From the NCBI GenBank assembly GCA_023445955.1, contig JAEXJH010000200.1:1-17027 (forward strand): a stretch of 17,027 nucleotides of DNA. The letters run 5' to 3'. This document shows positions 6,683 to 14,681 of the stretch, piece after piece. Below the pieces are notes generated by a model. It was not told where the DNA came from. It was given only the letters and a program-made list of their open reading frames with translations, and searched no databases. Every line of letters begins with the position of its first letter. The stretch's first letter is position 1. Both the position numbers and the translations under genes were made by a program. This DNA comes from Pseudomonadota bacterium (GTDB lineage: Bacteria > Pseudomonadota > Alphaproteobacteria > Caulobacterales > Caulobacteraceae).

Positions 6683-8881
6683 ATGAAGTTCGACACCCCC
6701 GCCACGACCAACCCGATTGACCAACTGAAGGTCATCGGCAAGCCGACCGACCGCATCGACGGCCCGCTGAAGACCACGGGCACGGCGCCGTACGCCTATG
6801 AACGTCACGACGCCCTCGAGAACGTCGCCTATGGCTACGCGCTGGGCGCCGCGATCGCCAAGGGCCGCATCGTCTCGATGGATCTGACCCGCGCCAAGGC
6901 CGCGCCGGGCGTGCTGGCGATCGTCAACGCCGCCAACGCCGGCAAGCTGACCAAGGGCGACTTCAACACCGCCGACCTCCTGGGTGGGCCGCAGATCCAG
7001 CACTATCACCAGGCCGTCGCCGTCGTGGTCGCCGAGACCTTCGAACAGGCCCGCGCCGCCGCCAACCTGATCAAGGTCGACTACGAACGCGCCAAGGGCA
7101 GCTTCGACCTGGCCTCGGCCAAGGACGGCGCGCCGCCGGCGGGCAAGGACAATCCCGACACCAGCATCGGCGACTTCGACACCGCCTTCGCCGCCGCCCC
7201 GGTCAAGCTGGACGCGACCTACACCACCCCCGATCACGCCCACGCCATGATGGAGCCGCACGCCACCATCGCGGCCTGGAAGGGCGACAAGCTGACGGTC
7301 TGGACCGCCAACCAGATGGTCGCCTGGGGCCGCGGCGACGTCGCCAAGACGCTGGGCGTCCCCAAGGACAATGTCCGCCTGGTCTCGCCCTATATCGGCG
7401 GCGGGTTCGGCGGCAAGCTGTTCGTCCGCGCCGACGCCATCCTCGCCGCCCTCGGCGCCAAGGCGGCCGGCCGGCCGGTGAAGCTGGCCCTGCAGCGTCC
7501 GCTGATGTTCAACAACACCACCCACCGCCCGGCCACGATCCAGCGTATCCGCCTGGGCGCGACGCCGGACGGCAAGCTGACCGCCATCGGCCACGAGAGC
7601 TGGTCCGGCGACCTGGCTGGCGGCGGGCCAGAGACGGCCACCCAGCAAACCCGCCTGCTCTACGCCGCGCCCAACCGCCTGATGAAGATGAAGCTGGCGA
7701 CGCTGGACCTGCCCGAGGGCAACGCCATGCGCGCGCCCGGCGAGGCGCCCGGCCTGATGGCGTTGGAAATCGCCATCGACGAGCTGGCCGAGAAGCTGAA
7801 CCTCGACCCCATCGAACTGCGCGTGCTCAACGACACCCAGGTCGACCCGGAAAAGCCCGGCCGGCCGTTCTCGCAGCGCAAGCTGGTCGAGTGCCTGCGC
7901 ACGGGCGCCGACACGTTCGGTTGGGCCAAGCGCAGCGCCCGCCCCGGCCAGGTCCGCGACGGCCGCTGGCTGGTGGGCATGGGCGTGGCGGCGGCCTTCC
8001 GCAACAATCTCGTGATGAAGTCCGGCGCCCGCGTGCGGCTTGAGCCGACCGGCCAGGTCGTGGTCGAGACCGACATGACCGACATCGGCACCGGCAGCTA
8101 CACGATCATCGCCCAGACCGCCGCCGAGATGATGGGCGTGCCGCTGCACCAGGTGACCGTGAAGCTGGGCGACTCGACCTTCCCGGTCTCGGCCGGCTCC
8201 GGCGGACAGTGGGGCGCCAACAGCTCGACGGCCGGGGTCTATGCGGCCTGCGTGAAGCTGCGCGAAGCGGTGGCGACGAAGCTTGGCCTCGATCCGGCCA
8301 TGGCCGAGTTCGTCGACAGCCGGGTCAAGCTGGGCAACCAGAGCCTCCCCCTCGCCCAGGCCGCCGCCGACGCACCGATCGTCGTCGAGGACACGATGGA
8401 GTACGGCAACCTCGCCAAGACCCACCAGCAGTCGACCTTCGGCGGTCACTTCGTCGAGGTCGGGGTCGACGTGGCCACCTGCGAAATCCGCATCCGCCGC
8501 ATGCTGGCCGTCTGCGCCGCCGGTCGCATCCTCAACCCCAAGGCCGCCCGCAGCCAGGTGATCGGCGCCATGACCATGGGCGCCGGCGCGGCCCTGATGG
8601 AGGAGTTGGTCGTCGACACGCGCATCGGCTTCTTCGTCAACCACGACCTGGCCGGCTACGAAGTGCCCGTCCACGCCGACATCCCGCACCAGGAGGTGAT
8701 CTTCCTGGACGAAACCGACCCGATGTCCTCGCCGATGAAGGCCAAGGGCGTCGGGGAGCTTGGCATCTGCGGGGTTGGGGCAGCCGTGGCCAACGCCATC
8801 TACAACGCGACCGGCGTACGGGTGCGGGAGTACCCGGTGACGCTGGACAAGCTGCTGGAGGGGATGCCGGCGGTGGCGTAG
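6683..8881 (+). CDS. paoC: Aldehyde oxidoreductase molybdenum-binding subunit, PaoC-like
   Basis: Large catalytic subunit, 732 residues, the same length as E. coli PaoC (YagR). It binds molybdopterin cytosine dinucleotide and oxidises aldehydes, in E. coli mainly aromatic ones, to carboxylates. From memory of the E. coli protein the similarity is strong along the whole length, including the N-terminal NPIDQLKV...DRIDGPLKTTGTA. Visible motifs are the cofactor-binding IGGGFGGKLF (about 238-247), LPEGNAMRAPGEAPG, GSGGQWGAN, and KGVGELGICG near the end. The catalytic base Glu falls exactly at position 692, as in E. coli. A GGAG lies just before the ATG. No paoD/XdhC-like gene for cofactor insertion follows; the next gene is convergent and unrelated. 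Substrate preference cannot be read from sequence. Confidence 0.95.
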   Translation: MKFDTPATTNPIDQLKVIGKPTDRIDGPLKTTGTAPYAYERHDALENVAYGYALGAAIAKGRIVSMDLTRAKAAPGVLAIVNAANAGKLTKGDFNTADLLGGPQIQHYHQAVAVVVAETFEQARAAANLIKVDYERAKGSFDLASAKDGAPPAGKDNPDTSIGDFDTAFAAAPVKLDATYTTPDHAHAMMEPHATIAAWKGDKLTVWTANQMVAWGRGDVAKTLGVPKDNVRLVSPYIGGGFGGKLFVRADAILAALGAKAAGRPVKLALQRPLMFNNTTHRPATIQRIRLGATPDGKLTAIGHESWSGDLAGGGPETATQQTRLLYAAPNRLMKMKLATLDLPEGNAMRAPGEAPGLMALEIAIDELAEKLNLDPIELRVLNDTQVDPEKPGRPFSQRKLVECLRTGADTFGWAKRSARPGQVRDGRWLVGMGVAAAFRNNLVMKSGARVRLEPTGQVVVETDMTDIGTGSYTIIAQTAAEMMGVPLHQVTVKLGDSTFPVSAGSGGQWGANSSTAGVYAACVKLREAVATKLGLDPAMAEFVDSRVKLGNQSLPLAQAAADAPIVVEDTMEYGNLAKTHQQSTFGGHFVEVGVDVATCEIRIRRMLAVCAAGRILNPKAARSQVIGAMTMGAGAALMEELVVDTRIGFFVNHDLAGYEVPVHADIPHQEVIFLDETDPMSSPMKAKGVGELGICGVGAAVANAIYNATGVRVREYPVTLDKLLEGMPAVA

Positions 8882-8953
8882 CCGACCATTGTGATTGAAG
8901 ATCTGGCAGGCATCGTCGTACGATTCAGCGTCGCCAAAGGTCGCAAAACTCTG

Positions 8954-10681
8954 TCAAGCTGCGTCGGATCGGCGCGCCAAAAGAAGCTCCAGAAGCTCCT
9001 CCGGCGTCACCACCCTTGGCGTGACATCGTCGATCAAGCCGTGCTCATCGTACGGCGACAGGAATTCGGTGGTTGGGCTACAGACCAACCATTCAACGGC
9101 CAGATGTTTATCGAACTCGGTTTCACCACTTGCGACTTGGCGCGCGAAAGCTTCCGTAGTGCGCTGAGCTTGGCTGACTGCCCTGCGGATCCTGCCTCGT
9201 CGCTCGGTGATCGCGGCGGGCTCACCGATCATGAAAGCCCTTGATTTGCCATAAGCCTTGCATTCGACAGCCCAAAGGACATCGCCCCGCCTCACCAGGA
9301 GGTCGATATCGCTTGAAGCGCCGCTAGGCAGTCGTACAGCGCGACGGGAGCTGACGACTTGCCCCGGAGCCTCCGCATCCAACCAGCGCTTCAGCTGGAG
9401 CACGAACTGGTCGCCATGTTGGCTGGCGTACCATTCCTTGCCCCGCTCCAATAAACCGGCCAAGAAATCCCAGACAAGGAGCACATCAATATAGATGTAC
9501 TCTTCGGTTGACGCGTGCAGAAATGGAATGGCGCGGGCGGCTACCACGTCCATGCCCCCTGCTGTGTTCGATCGCATCGTGAACGCATCGATGAATTTCG
9601 CCGCGAGTACTTCACTGGTATTTTGGTCCGATGCGATGTCCGTTCTCACACGACCGATTTGCTGAATCATTTCGGCGCGCGAAAATCGCAGAAAGCCCTT
9701 CCGTCCCAACCCGAAGGCGAATCCGACCATGTGTTCGGTCTGCGCGGCGGTATCAGCCGCCTGCAGCTGCAGAGCACCTTCACGACTATCGAGTGTGGGC
9801 GAACTATGAAGGATGAGCACCGAGAACGCCGTTAGGAAATGAATGATCGCATCGGCCCCGACGCTGAAGGTTTCAAGCAGCGCCTCGTCATAGCCACGAA
9901 GAAGTTTGGCTAAACCGCCGCCATCGGTAGCCGTTGGATAGCGTTCGAAGGCGAGCCAGCGCTGGCTGCCTGCCGGAGCCTCGATCATTTGCCCGCCGAG
10001 CGACAATAGGACTGGAACACGAAATGGCGACCACTGCTGTGGATCCGCCTCGGGAGCAAAGAACCCGCCCGCGGCAAGCATTCGCGAGCGCGGTCGACGC
10101 CGCTCATAGTTTTCCACCGCTTGGCGGACGTGGTCCGGAAGCGAAACGCTAACCCCACCCTTCTCCCTGACCTCTAGCTTGCCGCCCTTTCCGAGCCAGC
10201 GCGCCATGTTGATCAAATTGTTCATCGCTTTGGCGACGGCGATCAATCGGAATATCTGCTTCAGTTGGCCCACGGTAAAGAAAACGCCAAGTCCCCGGAC
10301 GCGATCTGCAGTAAAGGACCAGGACGCCAGGGCGTCCGGCGTGGCGTGCTTGACGATCAGCGACGCCAAAAGGAGGTCTGATCCATCGAGGAAGACAGAC
10401 GGCGCTCGTCGAGCAAGCGACATCAGCGTTTCTTTCGGAATCCCGGAGGCCGTCTCCGCGAAGAAATGCTCCGCCTTGGCCACGGCCTCGTGGATGAGGC
10501 TGAACTGACCCGAGCGGGAGGAAACCTCGTGGAGTTGCGTCTCGATAACCGCCAGCAACTCGGCCCTGATCTCTTCATCCTGGACCCGAATATCGCCTCG
10601 GTTATTGGCCACGAAAGCCTCAAGCTGTCCAAGGATCGGGTCAAAGATCACCCGCTCGCGTGAATCCTTGCCCTGGGTCAT
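8954..10681 (-). CDS. Uncharacterised protein with C-terminal PD-(D/E)xK nuclease-like motif
   Basis: 575-residue protein of no family I recognise. The N-terminal three quarters are mostly helical in appearance and without known motifs; there are no obvious membrane segments or signal peptide. Near the C-terminus, SSDIDLLVRRGDVLWAVECKA gives Asp458/Asp460, a predicted beta-hairpin and Glu473-Cys-Lys475. This is the D-(X)n-ExK signature of restriction-endonuclease-like folds such as Mrr-type nucleases. A helix with SQAQRTTEAF follows, where many such enzymes carry a conserved Gln. Third codon positions are much less GC-rich than in neighbours (33 of 60 G or C in one sampled stretch, against 44 of 60 in paoC), suggesting transfer. 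It stands alone between paoC (convergent, 72 bases) and tRNA-Arg. The ATG at 10681 has GGAG ten bases upstream. A defence role is possible but unproven. Confidence 0.85.
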   Translation of the reverse strand: MTQGKDSRERVIFDPILGQLEAFVANNRGDIRVQDEEIRAELLAVIETQLHEVSSRSGQFSLIHEAVAKAEHFFAETASGIPKETLMSLARRAPSVFLDGSDLLLASLIVKHATPDALASWSFTADRVRGLGVFFTVGQLKQIFRLIAVAKAMNNLINMARWLGKGGKLEVREKGGVSVSLPDHVRQAVENYERRRPRSRMLAAGGFFAPEADPQQWSPFRVPVLLSLGGQMIEAPAGSQRWLAFERYPTATDGGGLAKLLRGYDEALLETFSVGADAIIHFLTAFSVLILHSSPTLDSREGALQLQAADTAAQTEHMVGFAFGLGRKGFLRFSRAEMIQQIGRVRTDIASDQNTSEVLAAKFIDAFTMRSNTAGGMDVVAARAIPFLHASTEEYIYIDVLLVWDFLAGLLERGKEWYASQHGDQFVLQLKRWLDAEAPGQVVSSRRAVRLPSGASSDIDLLVRRGDVLWAVECKAYGKSRAFMIGEPAAITERRGRIRRAVSQAQRTTEAFARQVASGETEFDKHLAVEWLVCSPTTEFLSPYDEHGLIDDVTPRVVTPEELLELLLARRSDAA

Positions 10682-10738
10682 ATCGGAAATGCTCCAGCCC
10701 GGTCCTGTCGAGCGTCGCTGCTCGCGTGCCTAAGCTCC

Positions 10739-10758
10739 GACCAAGGCGAAGCCTGGTC
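10739..10758 (-). terminator. Hairpin downstream of tRNA-Arg, possible terminator
   Basis: On the minus strand GACCAGGC, loop TTC, GCCTTGGTC forms an 8-pair stem with one bulged base. It lies about 70 bases beyond the 3' end of the tRNA gene and 58 bases before the start of the nuclease-like gene. There is no T-run, so if it stops transcription it is not a classic intrinsic terminator. Confidence 0.25.
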
Positions 10759-10826
10759 AACCCTGAAGCGTATAACTTACATATTTCCGCCCAGGATGTG
10801 AAAATTGCTCTGTGGCGTCACGCCTC

Positions 10827-10903
10827 TGGCGGCCCAGGAGGGACTCGAACCCCCGACCTTCGCTTTAGGAAAGCGCTGCTCTATCCTGCTGAGCTACTGG
10901 GCC
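10827..10903 (-). tRNA. tRNA-Arg (anticodon CCT)
   Basis: The minus strand folds as a complete tRNA of 77 bases including an encoded CCA. The acceptor arms GGCCCAG and CTGGGCC pair fully. The D arm has GCTC/GAGC. The anticodon loop TTCCTAA gives anticodon CCT, reading the rare Arg codon AGG. The T arm is GGGGG-TTCGAGT-CCCTC with one G-T pair, then discriminator G and CCA. tRNA-Arg(CCT) genes are frequent integration sites for mobile elements, and the low-GC gene at 8954-10681 lies on the 3' side. I found no repeat of the tRNA 3' end in the window that would mark a second attachment site. Confidence 0.97.
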
Positions 10904-10983
10904 TCGCTCACGAGGCGCAGGGTCAATAGCGCAAGATGGCGGGCGTGCGAACCCCGTCGAAAAGGCTTCGGGGGCGTAACGTA

Positions 10984-12261
10984 GTGCGGCATCTGAAATC
11001 GATCTACGTCCAGGTCCTGATCGCCATTGCGCTGGGGATCCTGGTCGGGGCGCTGTGGCCGAAGATCGGGGTGGCGGTCAAACCGTTGGGCGACGGGTTC
11101 ATCAAGCTGATCAAGCTGGTCATCGCGCCGGTGATCTTCTGCACCGTGGCCGGCGGCATCGCGCGGATGGGCGACATCAAGGCGTTCGGCCGGGTGGGCG
11201 TCAAAGCCCTGCTCTATTTCGAGGTCGTCTCGAGCCTGGCTCTGGTCCTGGGCCTGCTGGTCGGCCGCACGCTGAAGCCTGGGGCCGGCTTCAACATCGA
11301 TCCCAAGACGATCGATCCCTCGATCGCCGCCGGCTACCTGGAGAAGGCCAAGCACGGCGAGGGCCTGGTCGCCTACCTGCTGCACCTGATCCCGGAGACC
11401 TTCTTCGGCGCGTTCTCGGAAGGCAACCTGCTGCAGGTGCTGCTGATCGCCATCCTGACGGGTTTCGCCTGCACGCGGCTGGGCGAGTTCGGCGACAAGG
11501 TGGCCAATGTGCTGGAGGACGCAGCCAAGCTGTTCTTCGGCATCATCGGCGTGGTGGTGCGCCTGGCGCCGATCGGCGCGTTCGGGGCCATGGGCTTCAC
11601 GATCGGCAAGTACGGCATCGGGGCGCTGATGCAGCTGGGCGCGCTGGTGGCGACCTTCTATCTCACCTCGATCCTGTTCGTGCTGGTGGTGCTGGGGACC
11701 ATCGCCTGGGCGTGCGGCTTCTCGATCCTGCGGTTCCTGGCCTATATCCGCGAGGAGCTCTTGATCGTGCTGGGCACCAGTTCGTCCGAGAGCGTGCTGC
11801 CGCAGATGATGATGAAGCTGGAGAACGCCGGCGCCCGCCGATCGGTGGTCGGGCTGGTCATCCCCACCGGCTACAGCTTCAACCTCGACGGCACCAATAT
11901 CTACATGACCCTGGCCACCCTGTTCCTGGCCCAGGCGACCAACACCCACATCACCCTGACCCAGGAGCTGGCGCTGCTGGGCGTGGCCATGCTGACCTCG
12001 AAGGGCGCCAGCGGCGTCACGGGCGCAGGCTTCATCACCCTGGCCGCCACCTTGGCGGTCGTGCCCGACATCCCGATCGCGGCCTTGGCGGTGCTGGTCG
12101 GCGTCGACCGGTTCATGAGCGAGTGCCGGGCGCTGACCAATCTGGTCGGCAACGGGGTGGCCACCCTGGTCGTCGCTCGCTGGGAGGGCGCCCTGGACCG
12201 TGAACGCTTGACGCGTGTGCTGAGGGGTGAGACCGTCCCAGTTGAGACTGCGGCGAGTTGA
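10984..12261 (+). CDS. dctA: C4-dicarboxylate:cation symporter DctA
   Basis: Inner-membrane transporter of the DAACS (glutamate/dicarboxylate) family, which takes up succinate, fumarate and malate with protons or sodium. It shows the family hallmarks in order: [22 protein letters not shown] near the N-terminus, the Ser-rich re-entrant loop [13 protein letters not shown], the [15 protein letters not shown] segment, a second hairpin with [12 protein letters not shown], and [18 protein letters not shown] near the end. Start choice: a GTG at 10984 has GGGGG (10970-10974) nine bases upstream and gives 425 residues, close to E. coli DctA (428). An in-frame ATG at 10936 would add 16 Arg-rich residues written in rare codons with a weak ribosome site. 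The gene is head-to-head with tRNA-Arg, so both promoters must share the short space between them. Confidence 0.95.
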   Translation: MRHLKSIYVQVLIAIALGILVGALWPKIGVAVKPLGDGFIKLIKLVIAPVIFCTVAGGIARMGDIKAFGRVGVKALLYFEVVSSLALVLGLLVGRTLKPGAGFNIDPKTIDPSIAAGYLEKAKHGEGLVAYLLHLIPETFFGAFSEGNLLQVLLIAILTGFACTRLGEFGDKVANVLEDAAKLFFGIIGVVVRLAPIGAFGAMGFTIGKYGIGALMQLGALVATFYLTSILFVLVVLGTIAWACGFSILRFLAYIREELLIVLGTSSSESVLPQMMMKLENAGARRSVVGLVIPTGYSFNLDGTNIYMTLATLFLAQATNTHITLTQELALLGVAMLTSKGASGVTGAGFITLAATLAVVPDIPIAALAVLVGVDRFMSECRALTNLVGNGVATLVVARWEGALDRERLTRVLRGETVPVETAAS

Positions 12262-12280
12262 CGCACCCGCCGACCGTCTC

Positions 12281-12298
12281 CGAGGCCTATCCGCCTCG
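12281..12298 (+). terminator. Small hairpin between dctA and the first collar gene
   Basis: CGAGGC and GCCTCG form a 6-base inverted repeat around a 6-base loop, 20 bases after the dctA stop. No T-run follows, so it is at best a weak terminator or attenuator. The 57-base gap also has to hold the ribosome site of the next gene, so partial read-through from dctA into the collar operon is possible. Confidence 0.25.
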
Positions 12299-12318
12299 TA
12301 GAACAGGGAGGGGGAGCC

Positions 12319-12858
12319 TTGTCAGACGGATATATCGGCGAAATCCGCATGTTCGGCGGCGACTTCGCGCCCGTGAACTGGGCGCTGTGCGACGGAACGC
12401 TGTTGCAGGTCGGCCAGTACGACGCGCTCTACGCCCTGATCGGCAACACCTATGGCGGCGCGCCGAACGTCAGCTTCGCCCTGCCCGACCTGCGCGGCCG
12501 CACGCCCATGCACAGCGGCCAGGGTCCGGGGTTTCCCAATGTGGCCCTGGGTGAGAGCGGCGGCGCGGAAAAGGTCGCCCTGACGCCGGACGAGCTGCCC
12601 CAGCACACGCACCAGATGCAGGCCAGCAAGGACGTGGGGACCGTGGACTCCCCCGTGGCGGCGACCGTTCTGGCGGCCCCCGGTCCGAACGGCACGGCGC
12701 TGAAAACCTATGCCGGCGTCAGTGACGGAACCCAGGCGGCCACCTCGACCGCCAGCACCACGCCGGCCGGCAAGTCGGCGCCGCACGAGAACATGCAGCC
12801 CTACATCGCGATCAACTTCATCATCTGCGTAAACGGCGTCTTCCCGACGCAGCCCTAA
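12319..12858 (+). CDS. Phage tail-collar domain protein (MdpB-like), copy 1
   Basis: 179-residue protein of the tail-collar/microcystin-dependent-protein type. The N-terminal part has the family signature YIGEIRMFGGDFAP.NWALCDG (about 5-26), then the collar motif TYGG...FALPDLRGR (44-60). A His-x-His motif (QHTHQM) lies near residue 95, and the C-terminus ends PYIAINFIICVNGVFP. Collar domains form trimeric parts of phage tail fibres; the function of the chromosomal stand-alone versions is not established. The start is a TTG at 12319-12321, preceded by a very purine-rich Shine-Dalgarno stretch (AGGGAGGGGGAG, 12305-12316). The TTG start puts SDGYIGEIR at the N-terminus, like the sister protein at 13458. 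First of three tandem paralogues. Confidence 0.9.
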   Translation: MSDGYIGEIRMFGGDFAPVNWALCDGTLLQVGQYDALYALIGNTYGGAPNVSFALPDLRGRTPMHSGQGPGFPNVALGESGGAEKVALTPDELPQHTHQMQASKDVGTVDSPVAATVLAAPGPNGTALKTYAGVSDGTQAATSTASTTPAGKSAPHENMQPYIAINFIICVNGVFPTQP

Positions 12859-12882
12859 CCGCCTCTCGGGGGAGAGACCGCC

Positions 12883-13428
12883 ATGGACCCGTTCATCGGT
12901 GAGATCCGGATGTTCGCCGGCAGCTTCGCGCCGGCCGGCTGGGCGCTGTGCAACGGCCAGCTGCTGAAGGTCGCGCAAAACAGCGTGCTGTTCGCCGTCC
13001 TGGGCTATGTGTATGGCGGCGACGGCGTAACCAATTTCGCCTTGCCGAACATCGGCGGACGCCTGCCGATCCACGTCAGCGACACCAGCGCGCCTGGTCT
13101 CAGCGTTTATGCCCGCGGCCAGCAGGGCGGGGTCACCACCGTGACCTTGCAGCCTGACGAGCTGGCCGAACACGGCCATGGCCTCAACGTGTCCGACAGC
13201 CAAGGCAACCAGGGGCCGGGCCCCGCCGCCGTCCTGGCCGGGGCGGCGACGGGCAGCATCCAGTCCGGCACGGCGGCCGGCCTGTACTGCGCCTCCGCGC
13301 CCAACGTCGCGCTGACGACCCCGGTGATGACCTCCATCGGCAGCGGTCAGGCCCACAACAACGTCATGCCCTACCTGGCGGTCAACTACATCATCGCGCT
13401 GCAGGGCGTGTTCCCGCCGCGCGGCTGA
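12883..13428 (+). CDS. Phage tail-collar domain protein (MdpB-like), copy 2
   Basis: 181-residue paralogue of the gene before it. It opens with FIGEIRMFAGSFAPAGWALC, continues with VYGGDGVTNFALPNIGGR in the collar region, carries the His pair as EHGHGL near residue 100, and ends PYLAVNYIIALQGVFPPRG. The central part between the His motif and the C-terminal block differs strongly among the three copies, which fits exposed, fast-evolving tips on a conserved scaffold. The ATG at 12883 follows GGGGGAGAG and lies 24 bases after the previous stop, as within an operon. Confidence 0.9.
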   Translation: MDPFIGEIRMFAGSFAPAGWALCNGQLLKVAQNSVLFAVLGYVYGGDGVTNFALPNIGGRLPIHVSDTSAPGLSVYARGQQGGVTTVTLQPDELAEHGHGLNVSDSQGNQGPGPAAVLAGAATGSIQSGTAAGLYCASAPNVALTTPVMTSIGSGQAHNNVMPYLAVNYIIALQGVFPPRG

Positions 13429-13457
13429 GCCCCTTCAATTCCTTAGGAGAGCTCGGC

Positions 13458-14006
13458 ATGAGCGAACCCTTCATCGGCGAAATCCGCGTCTGGGCCCTGC
13501 CCTTCGCGCCGCGCGGCTGGGCGCAGTGCGCCGGCCAGATTCTGGCCATCAGCCAGAACCAGGCCCTGTTCTCGGTGCTGGGCACGACCTATGGCGGCGA
13601 CGGCATCCAGACCTTCCGCCTGCCGGACCTGAGAGGCCGCGGGGCTGTGGGGGCGGACGCCCAGCACGCCCTGGCCCAGACGGGCGGCGAACCTTTCCAC
13701 GCCCTGACCACCGGCGAGATCCCCTCGCACACTCATACCCTGCAGGCCAACAACACGGTCGACGCCCAAACCAACACCGCGTTCGCCGACTCCACCTCGG
13801 TGCTGGGCAAGAGCGAGCAGCATGCGCCCCAGGGCGGCTCCACCCAGCCCTTCACGCCGTATGGCGCGGCGCTGACCAATCCGACGAACCTGCACCCCAG
13901 CGCGCTGGCGACCGCGGGCGTTGGCCAAGCGCACGAAAACCGGCAGCCCTATCTGGGCCTGAACGTCTGCATTGCGCTGGAGGGCATCTTCCCGTCGCGC
14001 AACTGA
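13458..14006 (+). CDS. Phage tail-collar domain protein (MdpB-like), copy 3
   Basis: 182-residue third paralogue: FIGEIRVWALPFAPRGWAQC at the N-terminus, TYGGDGIQTFRLPDLRGR in the collar region, His motif SHTHTL near residue 94, and PYLGLNVCIALEGIFPSRN at the end. A strong ribosome site (AGGAGAG) lies ten bases before the ATG. The spacing of 29 bases from copy 2 and 14 bases to the acetyltransferase supports one transcript. No signal peptide is visible in any of the three copies, so the proteins are cytoplasmic unless exported by a dedicated route. Confidence 0.9.
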   Translation: MSEPFIGEIRVWALPFAPRGWAQCAGQILAISQNQALFSVLGTTYGGDGIQTFRLPDLRGRGAVGADAQHALAQTGGEPFHALTTGEIPSHTHTLQANNTVDAQTNTAFADSTSVLGKSEQHAPQGGSTQPFTPYGAALTNPTNLHPSALATAGVGQAHENRQPYLGLNVCIALEGIFPSRN

Positions 14007-14020
14007 CGGGGATCGCCCCT

Positions 14021-14500
14021 ATGGTCACGCGCCGCGCCGAAGCCCCAGCCGACCAGCCCTTCCTGCTGGCGCTATTCGCCAAGGACCGCGCGGAGGCCTT
14101 CGCGCCGATGAACCTGCCCGCGCCAGCCCTGGAAGCGCTGCTGCGCCAGCAGTTCGACGCCCAGAGCCTCGGTTATCGGGCGCAGTTCCCCGCCGCCCTT
14201 CGCGAGATCGTCGAGGTGGACGGCGTTCCCATTGGGCGCCTGATCAGCGATCGCACCTCCGACCGCCTGCGCCTGGTCGATATCGCCCTGGACCCGGCGT
14301 GGCGCGGCCAAGGTCTGGGCTCAGTGCTGATCGGCCGGCTGATGGACGAAGCGCGCGAGGCCGGCTTGCCGATGGCTCTGAAAGTGGCCTGCGACAATCT
14401 CCGCGCCACGGCGCTCTATGCCCGACTGGGTTTCGCGATCATCGCGTCAACCGAGGTCTACCAGGAGATGCGCTGGACGCCGCCCGGCGTCATCTCTTGA
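14021..14500 (+). CDS. GNAT-family N-acetyltransferase
   Basis: 159-residue acetyltransferase of the GNAT fold, which transfers an acetyl group from acetyl-CoA to an amine. The acetyl-CoA pyrophosphate loop is RGQGLG at about 95-100, inside the typical strand-loop-helix block VDIALDPAWRGQGLGSVLIG. The C-terminal block NLRATALYARLGF matches the family's motif B. The ATG at 14021 has GGGG nine bases upstream. The same frame is open far upstream inside the collar gene, but that part is out of phase with the real protein there. As last gene of the collar operon it may act on the collar proteins or on a small molecule linked to them; the sequence does not tell which. Confidence 0.9.
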   Translation: MVTRRAEAPADQPFLLALFAKDRAEAFAPMNLPAPALEALLRQQFDAQSLGYRAQFPAALREIVEVDGVPIGRLISDRTSDRLRLVDIALDPAWRGQGLGSVLIGRLMDEAREAGLPMALKVACDNLRATALYARLGFAIIASTEVYQEMRWTPPGVIS

Positions 14501-14539
14501 AGACGCTCATAAACGCCCGCGACCGTTTGACGCGCGACA

Positions 14540-14568
14540 GGCGCCCAACACACGCGTCGCGTGGCGCC
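14540..14568 (+). terminator. GC-rich hairpin after the collar-GNAT operon
   Basis: CACGCG-T-CGCGTG (14551-14563) is a perfect inverted repeat, flanked by two copies of GGCGCC that can extend the stem with a bulge on the left side. It lies 40 bases after the GNAT stop, the place expected for a transcription end. It lacks a T-run, so intrinsic termination is doubtful. Confidence 0.3.
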
Positions 14569-14669
14569 CGGCGTGACGCCGATTTTGGCAGTCGAAACGC
14601 CGCGAAATCCGGTTAGCGCCTTGACCTATCAGCGTTCTTTTCAAGCTTCCGCTCGCAACGCCCCCGGCG

Positions 14670-14681
14670 TGACAAGTGTCA
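14670..14681. promoter_or_regulatory. Palindrome upstream of the HWE kinase, candidate operator
   Basis: TGACA and TGTCA face each other across two bases, 119 bases before the kinase start. The arms are perfect and less GC-rich than their surroundings. On the minus strand the same bases read TTGACA, a -35 consensus, but no gene lies in that direction nearby. Function is inferred from position only. Confidence 0.25.

Noticed and set aside
6608..8689. 693-codon minus-strand frame opposite paoC
   Set aside because: Antisense shadow produced by GC-rich third positions; rich in Gly, Ala, Asp, His and Arg without motifs, while paoC is unmistakable.
8882..10826. Possible integrated element with attachment repeats at tRNA-Arg
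   Set aside because: I searched for a copy of the tRNA 3' end near the far side of the low-GC gene and saw none, and there is no integrase. Transfer remains possible, but no attachment site can be named.
10660..10929. Plus-strand reading frame with a stretch like GGPGGTRTPDLRFRKALL
   Set aside because: This is the antisense reading of the tRNA-Arg gene, a well-known false gene in many annotations.
12319..14006. Prophage remnant
   Set aside because: Only collar-type proteins are present, three intact copies in an operon with an acetyltransferase and no other phage gene; dctA and a kinase flank the operon.
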